Positions 22,206 to 30,322 of a stretch of DNA of 39,613 nucleotides are shown here, piece after piece (the stretch's first letter is position 1; the number at the start of each line of letters is the position of its first letter). Made by a program: the position numbers and the translations under genes. This DNA is from Elusimicrobiota bacterium. Its GTDB lineage: Bacteria; Elusimicrobiota; Elusimicrobia; UBA1565; UBA9628. The notes under the pieces are model-generated. The model ran no database searches. It was not told the origin of the DNA and saw only the letters and a program-made list of their open reading frames with translations. The stretch is taken from assembly GCA_027452025.1 (NCBI GenBank), contig DAIDHI010000079.1, positions 1-39,613 on the forward strand. The letters run 5' to 3'.

Positions 22206-23368
22206 ACCCCGAGCTCTCGGGGACGACGCGCCAGATCTTGTCGGGCCCGCGGCGCCGCAACAAGAGGATCGCCCTGGCCCTCGGACTGCTCGTCTCGAGC
22301 GCCATCCTGGCCTTCCTCGTGGCCAACCATCTCGGAGCGATCCAAAGGGTGGGCGACCACATCCGCTGGCGCTGGGTCCTCATCTCCGGTTTGTGCGCGA
22401 TGGGCAGTTACGTGATGGTCGGCTTGGCGCTGGCCGAGGTCCTCGGGCTTCTGGGCCACCCGCTGCCCCTGCCCGAAGTCATCGGCATAGGGCTGGTCTC
22501 GACGACGACGAACTACTTCATTTCGACGGCCGGCGTCAGCGGCTTCGCGCTGAAGGCCCACCTGCTGCGCAAGCGCCACGTGCCCTACGGCGTCACCGTC
22601 ACGGCTTCGGTGCTGACCTCTGCTATCCTTTATATAGTGCTGGCCGTCATCATCGGCCAGGGCCTGACGTATCTGGTGATGCACCTCCAAGGCACGCGCA
22701 TCGCCATCATGGAGAGCGCCCTGGGGCTCTTGATCCTCATCGGCGTCACCCTGCCGCTCCTCGTATTCTTCTTCAACCACCGAGTCCGCGGCAAGATCAC
22801 GCGCCGGGTCTTTCATTGGCTCAATCGCGGGGCGTTCTTCTTTTCCAAGTCGGAGATTCCCCGAGAGGACTTCGAGGAGTTCGAGAGTCAGCTGCGCGCC
22901 GGGCTCGAGAGCGTGCGCACGGCCAAGGGCCAGCTGACCAAGACGATCGCCTATACCGCATTGGACTGGTCGTTGTGCATGACCACGCTCTACTTCGCCT
23001 TCCGGGCGGTCGGCCTGACCCTCTCGGTGGGCCACTTGAGCGCAGGATTCACCGCCGGCATGGCGGCGACCCTCATTCCCTTCCTGCCGGGAGGCCTGGG
23101 CGTGGTCGAGGGCTCGATGGCGGCGATCTTCGCAAGCCTCGGTCTCGACTACGAGAAGGCCCTGGTCGCCGTGCTCCTTTACCGCCTCGTCTACTACGTC
23201 GTGCCCGGAGTGCTCTCCGTCTTTGTCCTCTGGGGCCTCAAGGTTTCCGAGCCCGGCCTCATCGAGGAGACCGTGCGCGAGACCCTGCCGGAAGAGCTGC
23301 GCCGCCAGGCCTTGGAACTCGAGCGTCGTCGGAAAACTGGACGGCCCCGCGCAAAAGACTTAGAATAA
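22202..23368 (+). CDS. UPF0104/lysylphosphatidylglycerol-synthase TM-domain family (flippase-like) membrane protein
   Basis: From GTG 22202, which overlaps the upstream stop (GTGA), the product has 388 residues and about eight membrane helices. It carries the family's signatures: N-Y-F-I-S-T-A-G-V-S-G-F-A-L-K-A-H-L-L in the middle and I-P-F-L-P-G-G-L-G-V-V-E-G-S-M near the C-terminal third, followed by L-L-Y-R-L-V-Y-Y-V-V-P-G. This domain forms the lipid flippase half of MprF and occurs alone in many glycan clusters. A role in moving a lipid-linked substrate across the inner membrane is plausible but unproven. A GTG start is consistent with the S-G-T-T-R-Q basic leader; the open frame upstream is a shadow of the previous gene. 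Confidence 0.88.
   Translation: MNPELSGTTRQILSGPRRRNKRIALALGLLVSSAILAFLVANHLGAIQRVGDHIRWRWVLISGLCAMGSYVMVGLALAEVLGLLGHPLPLPEVIGIGLVSTTTNYFISTAGVSGFALKAHLLRKRHVPYGVTVTASVLTSAILYIVLAVIIGQGLTYLVMHLQGTRIAIMESALGLLILIGVTLPLLVFFFNHRVRGKITRRVFHWLNRGAFFFSKSEIPREDFEEFESQLRAGLESVRTAKGQLTKTIAYTALDWSLCMTTLYFAFRAVGLTLSVGHLSAGFTAGMAATLIPFLPGGLGVVEGSMAAIFASLGLDYEKALVAVLLYRLVYYVVPGVLSVFVLWGLKVSEPGLIEETVRETLPEELRRQALELERRRKTGRPRAKDLE
23338..23366 (+). promoter_or_regulatory. Promoter of the nuo operon
   Basis: TGGACG (23338-23343), a 17-base spacer, and TAGAAT (23361-23366) lie at the 3' end of the flippase-like gene, 11 bases before nuoJ. The same -35 hexamer within an identical CTGGACGG octamer, with the same spacing, precedes the diadenylate cyclase gene, which supports both. 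Confidence 0.55.
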
Positions 23369-23377
23369 GCGCGTCCT

Positions 23378-23860
23378 ATGTCCCTGGCCGTCCTCGCCTT
23401 GGCGGGCTGTGTCGCCGCCTTTTTCGCCGCGCTGATGGTCTTCCAGCGTTCGCTTTACGCGGCCGCGATCTGCCTGCTGATCGTCCTGCTCCAGGTCTCG
23501 GTCTTCTTCTTTTTCTCGGGCGCTCCGTTGCTCGCCTTCCTGCAGGTGATGATCTACGCCGGCGCCGTGATGGTCCTGGTCGTCATCACCATCATGGCCG
23601 CGCCCTCGCAGGTGTCCGACCCGTGGAGCCGCACGGCCGTGCCCCGCTGGCTGGCCGTGGCGGCCGTGGCCGTGCCCGTGGCGGAGGCGGTGGCGATGGC
23701 CTGGTCGTCCGGAGCCGCGTCCCTGCCGGCCGCGGGCATCTCGCTTCAGCCTTCCATCGCGTCGGTCCTGTTCGGCCCCTACGCCGCGGCCACCGAGGCG
23801 GTGACGCTGCTGCTGCTGCTGGCCGGCTTGGCCATGGCGGACGAAGGAGCTCGGCGATGA
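23378..23860 (+). CDS. nuoJ: NADH-quinone oxidoreductase subunit J
   Basis: The 160-residue, five-helix membrane subunit of the proton-pumping arm of complex I contains the family block F-L-Q-V-M-I-Y-A-G-A-V-M-V-L-V-V-I-T-I-M, with the pi-bulge glycine region typical of NuoJ/ND6. The length is normal. It is the first gene of the nuo operon, starting 9 bases after the flippase-like gene, and its TGA overlaps the nuoK ATG. It sits next to NuoK and NuoA at the quinone-site end of the membrane arm. Confidence 0.95.
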   Translation: MSLAVLALAGCVAAFFAALMVFQRSLYAAAICLLIVLLQVSVFFFFSGAPLLAFLQVMIYAGAVMVLVVITIMAAPSQVSDPWSRTAVPRWLAVAAVAVPVAEAVAMAWSSGAASLPAAGISLQPSIASVLFGPYAAATEAVTLLLLLAGLAMADEGARR

Positions 23861-24153
23861 CCTGGGCCGTCTGGGCGGTGACGGGCTTTTTGTTCGCCTG
23901 CGGGGCCGCCATGATCGTGCTGCGCCGGCAGCTGCTCGCCATGCTCATGGGGCTTGAGCTCATGATCAGCGCGGTCAACATCGCCTTGGTCTACTATTGC
24001 TCTCGCTACGCGGACGGCGAGACGCTGGCCTCCGTGCTGCTCATCATCGCCATCGCGGCCGCGGAGGCGGTCGTGGGCCTATCGTTGATCCTGAAGGTCT
24101 ACGAGGCCGGCCGCGAGGTCGAGACGGAGTCCCTCCAGGAGCTGAAGGGCTAG
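23857..24153 (+). CDS. nuoK: NADH-quinone oxidoreductase subunit K
   Basis: The 98-residue, three-helix membrane subunit is related to the Mrp antiporter subunit MrpC. The second helix has the conserved glutamate in M-G-L-E-L-M-I-S-A-V-N, and the third has A-I-A-A-A-E-A-V-V-G-L-S-L, holding the second conserved membrane glutamate. Both glutamates belong to the proton-path chain between the quinone site and the antiporter subunits. ATG 23857 overlaps the nuoJ stop; the TAG lies one base before nuoL. The long open frame covering this gene from 22393 is a shadow upstream of this start. Confidence 0.95.
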   Translation: MTWAVWAVTGFLFACGAAMIVLRRQLLAMLMGLELMISAVNIALVYYCSRYADGETLASVLLIIAIAAAEAVVGLSLILKVYEAGREVETESLQELKG

Positions 24154-24154
24154 C

Positions 24155-26035
24155 ATGCAGCGCATCCCCGGCGGTTTCGCCTTCCTGCCTTGGCCGGTCA
24201 TCCTGCTCTTCGCCGCGCCGGTGGCCGCCCTGCTCGTCTCTTTCTTCATCGTGCGCCCGGCGAGGCCCCGCTGGACGCACGTGCCGATCCTCGCGTCCTG
24301 CGCCGTCATCGCGGCCTGCGCGATCTGGATCCTGAGCCTGGTCCTCTTCCAGAATTGGGGCCTGGATCTGCCGCTCGGCGGCTGGATGGTCGCCGGCGAC
24401 TGGCTGGTGTCCTACGGCGTGCGCGTCGACGGCCTGTCCGCCTCCGTCCTGGCGATGGTCAGCATCGTCGGCGGCCTCATCCACGTTTACGCCTCGGGCT
24501 ACATGGCCGAGGATCCCGGTTTTGCGCGCTTCTTCCTGGCGTTCCACCTTTTCTTCCTCGCTATGATCGGCCTTCTGCTCTCGAACAGCTACATCCAGCT
24601 CTACTTGTTCTGGGAGCTCGTGGGCTTCGCCTCCTATCTGCTCATCGGCTTCTGGTGGCAGAAGAAAACGGCGCGGCGCGCCGCCTTGCAGGCGATTTTG
24701 ACCAACCGCTTGGGAGACTTCGGGCTGTTTCTGGCCGCCCTGATCCTGCTCGCCGTCTTTCATAACACGCGCTTCGCGCTGATCTTCCCGGCCATCGTCA
24801 ACGGCCATTACGCGCTCGTAAGCCTCGTCGGCTTCCTGCTCTTCTGGGCGGCCACGGCCAAGTCGGCGCAGTTCCCGCTCTACTTCTGGCTGCCGGACGC
24901 CATGGAGGGTCCCACGCCCGTCTCCGCTTTGATGCACGCGGCGACCATGGTGACGGCCGGGGTCTTCCTGCTCGCGCGCTCGTGGCCGCTGATCTCGACG
25001 GTTCCCGTCCTGCCGGACCTCATCGCCGTCGTCGGAGCCTTCACGGCGATCGCCGCCGGCATCGTGGCCTGCGCCAAAAAAGACCTCAAGCGCATCCTGG
25101 CCTACTCCACCGTGAGCCACCTGGGCATCATGGTCTTCGGGCTGGGCCTGGGAGAGGTCGCGCCGGCCGTCTATCACCTCATCACTCACGGCTTCTTCAA
25201 GGCCGTCCTGTTTTTGTGCGCCGGCAACATCGCCCACGGCCTGCACCAGCCGACCGCCGATCTCGACCAGGTCGGCGGGCTTCGCAAGAAGATGCCCTTC
25301 ACGTTCGTCTGCTTCACCGTCGCCGCGCTGTCTTTGGGAGGCATCTGGCCTTTCGCGGGTTATTTCAGCAAGGACGCGATCCTGGACGCCGCGCTGCACC
25401 GCGGCCCGTGGGCGATCGTCGCGGGCGTCCTGATCGGCGTGACGAGCGCCCTTTACATCTTCCGGATGCTGTTCCTCACGTTCTTCGGACCGTCGCCGCG
25501 CCAGAAAGGGGGGGAGCACATCCACGAGGCCGAGCCCGTCATGGCCGTCCCCGTGGGCTTCATCACGCTGGGAACGCTCCTGGGCGGCCTGCTCGGGCAC
25601 AGCTTCTCGACCGTGATCAAATCCGGCTGGCCGGTGGCGCAGCCCATCGCCGCCCTGCCCGAGTTTTCCTGGTCGACGTTCGCCGTCGGCATGTCGGCCG
25701 CCGCCGTCGGCGCCGGGATCGCCTGGGTCATCGCCTTCGTCAATCCCTCTTTCGACTGGGAGTGGCGTACGAAGTATCCGGCGCTGGAGTCTGCGTTAAA
25801 CTCCGACTTCGGCTGGAAGCCGTTCGTTCGCCTGGCCACCGCGGGCGTCGTGGCCCTGGCGAATGCGGCCGGCTTCTTCGATCACGCCGTCGTCGACGGA
25901 GCCGTGGAGGGCGCGCCCCGCGTCGCCGGCGCGGCGGGAGAGCAGGGCCGCAGGCTTGCCACGGGGCGCATCAATGACTACGTCTGGTGGATGCTCGCGG
26001 GCGCGGCCGTGCTCCTCCTGGCGGTGATGCGATGA
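24155..26035 (+). CDS. nuoL: NADH-quinone oxidoreductase subunit L
   Basis: The 626-residue distal proton-pumping subunit has an antiporter-like core and the C-terminal lateral helix region expected of NuoL. Visible motifs include Y-L-F-W-E-L-V-G-F-A-S-Y-L-L-I-G-F-W (key Glu), W-L-P-D-A-M-E-G-P-T-P-V-S-A-L-M-H-A-A-T-M-V and K-K-D-L-K-R-I-L-A-Y-S-T-V-S-H-L-G. The conserved lysines in K-S-A-Q-F-P-L and K-K-D are present. An amphipathic segment and a last membrane helix (W-W-M-L-A-G-A-A-V-L-L-L-A-V) close the protein. ATG 24155 lies one base after nuoK. Confidence 0.97.
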   Translation: MQRIPGGFAFLPWPVILLFAAPVAALLVSFFIVRPARPRWTHVPILASCAVIAACAIWILSLVLFQNWGLDLPLGGWMVAGDWLVSYGVRVDGLSASVLAMVSIVGGLIHVYASGYMAEDPGFARFFLAFHLFFLAMIGLLLSNSYIQLYLFWELVGFASYLLIGFWWQKKTARRAALQAILTNRLGDFGLFLAALILLAVFHNTRFALIFPAIVNGHYALVSLVGFLLFWAATAKSAQFPLYFWLPDAMEGPTPVSALMHAATMVTAGVFLLARSWPLISTVPVLPDLIAVVGAFTAIAAGIVACAKKDLKRILAYSTVSHLGIMVFGLGLGEVAPAVYHLITHGFFKAVLFLCAGNIAHGLHQPTADLDQVGGLRKKMPFTFVCFTVAALSLGGIWPFAGYFSKDAILDAALHRGPWAIVAGVLIGVTSALYIFRMLFLTFFGPSPRQKGGEHIHEAEPVMAVPVGFITLGTLLGGLLGHSFSTVIKSGWPVAQPIAALPEFSWSTFAVGMSAAAVGAGIAWVIAFVNPSFDWEWRTKYPALESALNSDFGWKPFVRLATAGVVALANAAGFFDHAVVDGAVEGAPRVAGAAGEQGRRLATGRINDYVWWMLAGAAVLLLAVMR

Positions 26036-26045
26036 GAGGCCCGCG

Positions 26046-27485
26046 GTGCTGAGCGCGATCTGGGCCATCCCCGCCGCGGGCGGGCTGCTCGTGCTCGCCG
26101 CCGCCGGCCGCTGGCCGGCCAAGCGGCTGGCGCTGGCCGTCGCCGTCTGCGTCTTCGCGCTGTCCTTGGCGCTGCCCTGGGCGGCGGGCCCCGAAGGGCT
26201 GTCTTCGCTGGCGCAAGCCGGCCCGCTGTGGGCCTACGGCATCCGCTACAGCGTAGGGCTCGACGGATTGTCGTTGGTCCTCGTATGGCTGACGGCTTTC
26301 CTGACCGTCGTCTCGCTGTTGTCCGCGTGGAAGCAGGAGCTCTCGGCGGGATTCTGGGCGTCGTTCTTGTTCCTCGAGGCCGCCTGCCTCGGCGTCTTCC
26401 TCGTGCGCGACCTGTTCTTCTTCTACATCTTCTGGGAAGCGGTGCTCGTGCCGATGTTCTTCATCATCGGTCTCTGGGGTTCCGAGAACCGCCGGCACGC
26501 CGCGATGAAGTTTTTCCTTTTCACTTTCTTCGGCAGCGTCTTCCTGCTCTTGGGGATCCTGGCGTTGGTGACGATGCACCACAGCGCCACCGGCCTGTGG
26601 ACCTGGGACATGGCCGTGCTGCGCGGACCTTCGAGCGGCCGGGCCGCGGTCGTCGTCTTTCTGGCCCTCGTGGTCGGCTTCGGCGTGAAGATCCCGCTTT
26701 TTCCGCTCCACACCTGGCTGCCCGACGCCCACACGGAGGCGCCGGCGGCGGGCTCGATCATGCTCGCCGGGGTGCTCCTCAAGCTCGGCGTCTACGGCCT
26801 GCTGCGCGTGGCTCTTCCGGCCTTCCCGGAAGTGAGCTGGTCGCTGCTGCCGTGGCTGGGGCTCATCGCCGCCATCAACATGATCTACGGAGCGCTCTGC
26901 TCGATGGCGCAGGGAGATCTCAAGCGGCTGGTCGCCTATTCCAGCGTGGCGCACTTGGGCTTCTGCGTCATGGGCATCCTTTCGCGCACGCCCGAAGGCT
27001 TGGCCGGCGGAAGCCTGCAGCTGCTCAATCACGGCCTTTCGACGGGGGCGCTCTTCCTGCTGGTGGGCTGCCTCTACGAGCGCGGGCACAAGCGCGGGCT
27101 CTCCGACTTCGGCGGGCTCTTCGCGAAGGCTCCCTGGTTCACTTTCTTCTTCGGGGTGGCCGTCTTCGCCTCGATCGGCTTGCCCGGCTTGAACGGCTTC
27201 GTCGGCGAGTTCATGTCCTTGGCGGGCATGGCCCGCGTGCTGCCCATCCTCGCCATCGCCGGAGTGGTCGGAGTGACCTTGGCCGCGGGCTACGCCCTGC
27301 CGGCCTACCAGGCCGTCTTCTGGGCCGATCCCGGCCCCGGGTCCGTCAGCGCGAAGGTCACGGAGCTCGATTGGCGCGAGAAGAGCCTGATGTGGACTTT
27401 GACGCTCCTGATGCTCTGGATAGGCCTCTTCCCCGGGACGCTGTTGTCGCTGCTCGATTCATCCCTGCGAGGACTGCTCCTGTGA
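26046..27485 (+). CDS. nuoM: NADH-quinone oxidoreductase subunit M
   Basis: The 479-residue antiporter-like proton-pumping subunit of the membrane arm has signatures Y-I-F-W-E-A-V-L-V-P-M-F-F-I-I-G-L-W-G with the conserved Glu, K-I-P-L-F-P-L-H-T-W-L-P-D-A-H-T-E-A-P with the conserved Lys, and D-L-K-R-L-V-A-Y-S-S-V-A-H-L-G-F. It starts at GTG 26046, ten bases after nuoL, and its TGA shares one base with the nuoN start. Length is in the normal range. Confidence 0.97.
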   Translation: MLSAIWAIPAAGGLLVLAAAGRWPAKRLALAVAVCVFALSLALPWAAGPEGLSSLAQAGPLWAYGIRYSVGLDGLSLVLVWLTAFLTVVSLLSAWKQELSAGFWASFLFLEAACLGVFLVRDLFFFYIFWEAVLVPMFFIIGLWGSENRRHAAMKFFLFTFFGSVFLLLGILALVTMHHSATGLWTWDMAVLRGPSSGRAAVVVFLALVVGFGVKIPLFPLHTWLPDAHTEAPAAGSIMLAGVLLKLGVYGLLRVALPAFPEVSWSLLPWLGLIAAINMIYGALCSMAQGDLKRLVAYSSVAHLGFCVMGILSRTPEGLAGGSLQLLNHGLSTGALFLLVGCLYERGHKRGLSDFGGLFAKAPWFTFFFGVAVFASIGLPGLNGFVGEFMSLAGMARVLPILAIAGVVGVTLAAGYALPAYQAVFWADPGPGSVSAKVTELDWREKSLMWTLTLLMLWIGLFPGTLLSLLDSSLRGLLL

Positions 27486-28867
27486 TGGCCCAGTTCCTCG
27501 CCCAGACGTCGTTGTCCGGCCTTGCGCCGGAGCTCGCGCTGGCGGCGCTGGTCTGCGCGACTCTCATGGCGGGCCTTCCTGCGTCGGGCCGGCGCTACTG
27601 GAAGCTCATCGGCCCGCTCGGGGCGCTTTGCGCCTTCGCGCTGGCCCTGACGACCGTGCCCGCCGTGGAGGCGCCCGGCCTCATCCGCGTCGACGGGCTC
27701 TCCATCGGCTGGCAGCTTCTGATCTTTTTGGCAGCCGTGCCCTTCGCGCTGCTGTTGCGCGGCGAAGACGAGGTGCCCACGGCGCTGATGCTCGGAAGCC
27801 TCCTCGGCATGGGGCTTTTGGCCAGCGCGGGCAACCTGCTGATGCTCTTCATCGGCCTCGAGTTCATGTCGCTGCCGGCCTACCTGCTCGTGGCCCGCGG
27901 CGCGCGCCGCGCGCCGGCGCGCGAGGCGGCGATGAAGTATTTCTTCGCCGGGGGCACGGGCGGAAGCCTCTTCCTGTTCGGGCTGGCGCTCTACTACGCC
28001 GCGGGCCGCACCTTGGCTTTCTCGGCGTCGACGGGCCCGATGGCGGAGGCCGGGCTCGCGCTCATGGGCGTGGGCGCGCTCTTCAAGGTGGGAGCCTTCC
28101 CTTTCCACTTCTGGCTGCCCGACGTCTACGAGTCGGCCGATCCGGAACTCGCGGGCTTTTTGTCGACCTCCATGAAGGCGGCGGCCGTGCTGCTGCTCAT
28201 GCGCGTGGCGGCTCTTTCGCCTCACTCGGGCTTTGTCCGCTGCCTGCCGTGGGTGGGCGGCGTGACCGCGCTCTTCGGCGCCTTGCTCGCGCTGCGCCAG
28301 CAGCGGCTGCAGCGGCTGCTCGCCTATTCCTCGATCTCCCACGCCGGCAACGTGATCCTGGGCGTCGGAGCCTGGGCGGCGCTGGGCGCCGTTCCCGGAG
28401 AGGCGTCCTCGATCTACTATTACCTCGCCGCCTATCTCTTCATGAGCAACGGCGCCTTCCTGTTCCTGCGCCAGACGGGCTTGCGGGAGCGCTGCGAGGT
28501 CACGGGCCTGTCGCGGCGCGACGCGCCGGGAGCCTTGCTCTTCGCCGTCTTGCTGCTCGCCCTCGGAGGCATCCCGCCGACGGCGGGCTTCCTCGCCAAG
28601 CTGCTGATCTTCTGGGAGGCCATCAAGGCGGCCGCTTATGGGCCCGTCATCCTGGCCGGCGCGGCCGCCCTCGCCTCCCTGGGCTATTACCTGGGCCTCG
28701 TGCGCCAGATGTATTTGGACGAGCCGCTGCCCGCCCAGGCGGCCGCCCCTGCCCGGCCCGGCGACCGATTTGGCAGCATCATCCTGGCGGCCTGCGCCGC
28801 CCCGGCTGCCGTCCTCGGCCTGGCTCCCTGGCTCATCGGCGTCTTTTCGAGGCTGCTTTCGCCATGA
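27485..28867 (+). CDS. nuoN: NADH-quinone oxidoreductase subunit N
   Basis: The 460-residue third antiporter-like subunit is typical of bacterial NuoN. It has F-I-G-L-E-F-M-S-L-P-A-Y-L-L-V-A (membrane Glu), A-M-K-Y-F-F-A-G-G-T-G-G-S-L, K-V-G-A-F-P-F-H-F-W-L-P-D-V-Y-E-S-A and Q-R-L-L-A-Y-S-S-I-S-H-A-G. The ATG at 27485 overlaps the nuoM stop (TGATG); the in-frame GTG just before it is less likely. The much longer open frame upstream is a nuoM shadow. The 3' end overlaps the nuoA start (ATGA). Confidence 0.96.
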   Translation: MAQFLAQTSLSGLAPELALAALVCATLMAGLPASGRRYWKLIGPLGALCAFALALTTVPAVEAPGLIRVDGLSIGWQLLIFLAAVPFALLLRGEDEVPTALMLGSLLGMGLLASAGNLLMLFIGLEFMSLPAYLLVARGARRAPAREAAMKYFFAGGTGGSLFLFGLALYYAAGRTLAFSASTGPMAEAGLALMGVGALFKVGAFPFHFWLPDVYESADPELAGFLSTSMKAAAVLLLMRVAALSPHSGFVRCLPWVGGVTALFGALLALRQQRLQRLLAYSSISHAGNVILGVGAWAALGAVPGEASSIYYYLAAYLFMSNGAFLFLRQTGLRERCEVTGLSRRDAPGALLFAVLLLALGGIPPTAGFLAKLLIFWEAIKAAAYGPVILAGAAALASLGYYLGLVRQMYLDEPLPAQAAAPARPGDRFGSIILAACAAPAAVLGLAPWLIGVFSRLLSP

Positions 28868-29217
28868 CCGCGTTCGCCATCGGAGTCGACGTCCTGCTGG
28901 TCTCGGCGCTGGTCGCGGTCTTGGCCAACGTCGGGCGGCTCTTCGGCCCGCGCCCGCAGCACCAAGGCGACGCCGAGGTGCCCTACGAGACGGGCATGCG
29001 GCCCTTCGAGTCGGCGCAGACTCACATGGCCGTCCTGTATTTCCGCTTCGCCGTGCTCTTCGTCGTCTTCGACGTCGACTTGGCGTTCTTGCTGCCCTGG
29101 GCCTTCGCGCGGCACGCGCTGACGGGGACCCAAATGGCCTCGATCACGGTCTTTACGGCCCTGATCGGCCTCATGCTGGCCTATTTTTGGAAGAAGGGGG
29201 TCTTGGAATGCCGCTAG
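28864..29217 (+). CDS. nuoA: NADH-quinone oxidoreductase subunit A
   Basis: The 117-residue, three-helix membrane subunit carries the diagnostic P-Y-E-T-G-M-R-P-F loop, which is near the quinone channel and changes shape in turnover, then R-F-A-V-L-F-V-V-F-D-V-D-L-A-F-L-L-P-W. The ATG overlaps the nuoN stop, and the last ten bases overlap nuoB. In most bacteria nuoA opens the operon; here it follows nuoN, marking the junction of the permuted order. Confidence 0.96.
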   Translation: MTAFAIGVDVLLVSALVAVLANVGRLFGPRPQHQGDAEVPYETGMRPFESAQTHMAVLYFRFAVLFVVFDVDLAFLLPWAFARHALTGTQMASITVFTALIGLMLAYFWKKGVLECR

Positions 29218-29687
29218 AGGAAGCCGCGCCGGCGGGCACGATCACGACGAAGCTTTCGGCCGCGCTCGGCTGGGCGCGCAAGTACTCGATCTTCCAATAT
29301 CCCTTCGTGACCGCCTGCTGCGGCATGGAATTCATGTCGGTGGCCGCCTCCCACTACGACATCGACCGCTTCGGCGCCGGGCTGCCCCGCTTCTCGCCGC
29401 GCCAGGCCGACGTCCTCATGGTCGTGGGCACGACCAGCCACAAGATCGCGCCCGTGCTGCGGCGCATCTACGACCAGATGGCCGCGCCCAAGTGGGTCGT
29501 GGCTTTCGGAGTGTGCACCTCGACGGGCGGCTTCTACAACGATTACGCCACCGTCCAGGGCATCGACACGATCCTGCCCGTCGACGTCTACATCCCCGGC
29601 TGCCCGCCTCGCCCGGAGATGGTGATCCAGGGGCTGATGCTCCTCCAGGACAAGATCCAGCGGCAGGCCGGAGGGCCGAGGCGATGA
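29208..29687 (+). CDS. nuoB: NADH-quinone oxidoreductase subunit B
   Basis: The 159-residue peripheral subunit holds the terminal [4Fe-4S] cluster N2, which reduces quinone. The adjacent cysteines of T-A-C-C-G-M-E-F-M and the later cysteines in G-V-C-T-S-T-G-G-F and I-P-G-C-P-P-R-P-E are all present. ATG 29208 lies within the end of nuoA (10-base overlap); the open frame from 28638 is a shadow. Its TGA overlaps the nuoC ATG. Confidence 0.96.
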   Translation: MPLEEAAPAGTITTKLSAALGWARKYSIFQYPFVTACCGMEFMSVAASHYDIDRFGAGLPRFSPRQADVLMVVGTTSHKIAPVLRRIYDQMAAPKWVVAFGVCTSTGGFYNDYATVQGIDTILPVDVYIPGCPPRPEMVIQGLMLLQDKIQRQAGGPRR

Positions 29688-30322
29688 ACGCCGAGCAGCG
29701 CCGCGTCCCGGCCGAAAAGGCGTTCGAGGAGCTCGCCAAGCTCAAGGGCGAAGGCTACAACGTCCTCGTCGACATGACGGCCGTCGATTACTCCGCGTGG
29801 GGCAAGGCGCCCAAGGGAGACGTCAGCGACGCCTTCAAGCGCGCCCATCCGATGGAGTGCGCCGACTTGACGCACTCGATCGCCGGCGCGACGGGCGAGG
29901 AATACGGCACGCCCCATCTTCCCGGCCGGCCGACGCTCGACGAGCCGCGGCCGGCCGCGCCCGTCTCCACGCGCTTCGACGTCGTCTACCGCCTCATGAA
30001 GCTCGATCTGCAAAGCGGCGAGGACCTCGGCCGAGTCTACTTGCATTGCGACGTGCCCGAGGGCGCGCCGGTGCTTCGCTCCGTCAAATCCTTGTGGCCG
30101 ATCGCCGATTGGCTCGAGCGCGAGGTTTGGGACATGTTCGGGATCGGCTTCGTCGACAGGCCCGACATCAAGCGCCTGCTTCTTTACGAGGAGTTTCAGG
30201 GGCATCCCCTGCGCAAGGATTATCCGATCACCAAGCGCCAGCCCCTCATCGGCCCCAAGGAAGGGGAGCCGCCCGGCAACCCGAGCTTCAATCACGTCGA
30301 GCAACCGGTCAAGTATGAGTGA
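29684..30322 (+). CDS. nuoC: NADH-quinone oxidoreductase subunit C, with internal insertion
   Basis: This 212-residue hydrophilic subunit connects the peripheral arm to NuoD. Conserved parts are N-V-L-V-D-M-T-A-V-D-Y near the N-terminus and the C-terminal signature W-L-E-R-E-V-W-D-M-F-G-I-G-F-x-x-x-P-D, followed by H-P-L-R-K-D-Y-P. Between A-V-D-Y (about residue 37) and R-F-D-V-V-Y-R-L (about residue 98) lies an extra segment of roughly 55 residues containing P-M-E-C-A-D-L-T-H-S and a Pro-rich part. In common NuoC proteins these two blocks are nearly adjacent. The N-terminus before the first block is also short. The frame is intact and overlaps both neighbours, so this is a genuine variant, not a frameshift. 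Confidence 0.93.
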   Translation: MNAEQRRVPAEKAFEELAKLKGEGYNVLVDMTAVDYSAWGKAPKGDVSDAFKRAHPMECADLTHSIAGATGEEYGTPHLPGRPTLDEPRPAAPVSTRFDVVYRLMKLDLQSGEDLGRVYLHCDVPEGAPVLRSVKSLWPIADWLEREVWDMFGIGFVDRPDIKRLLLYEEFQGHPLRKDYPITKRQPLIGPKEGEPPGNPSFNHVEQPVKYE

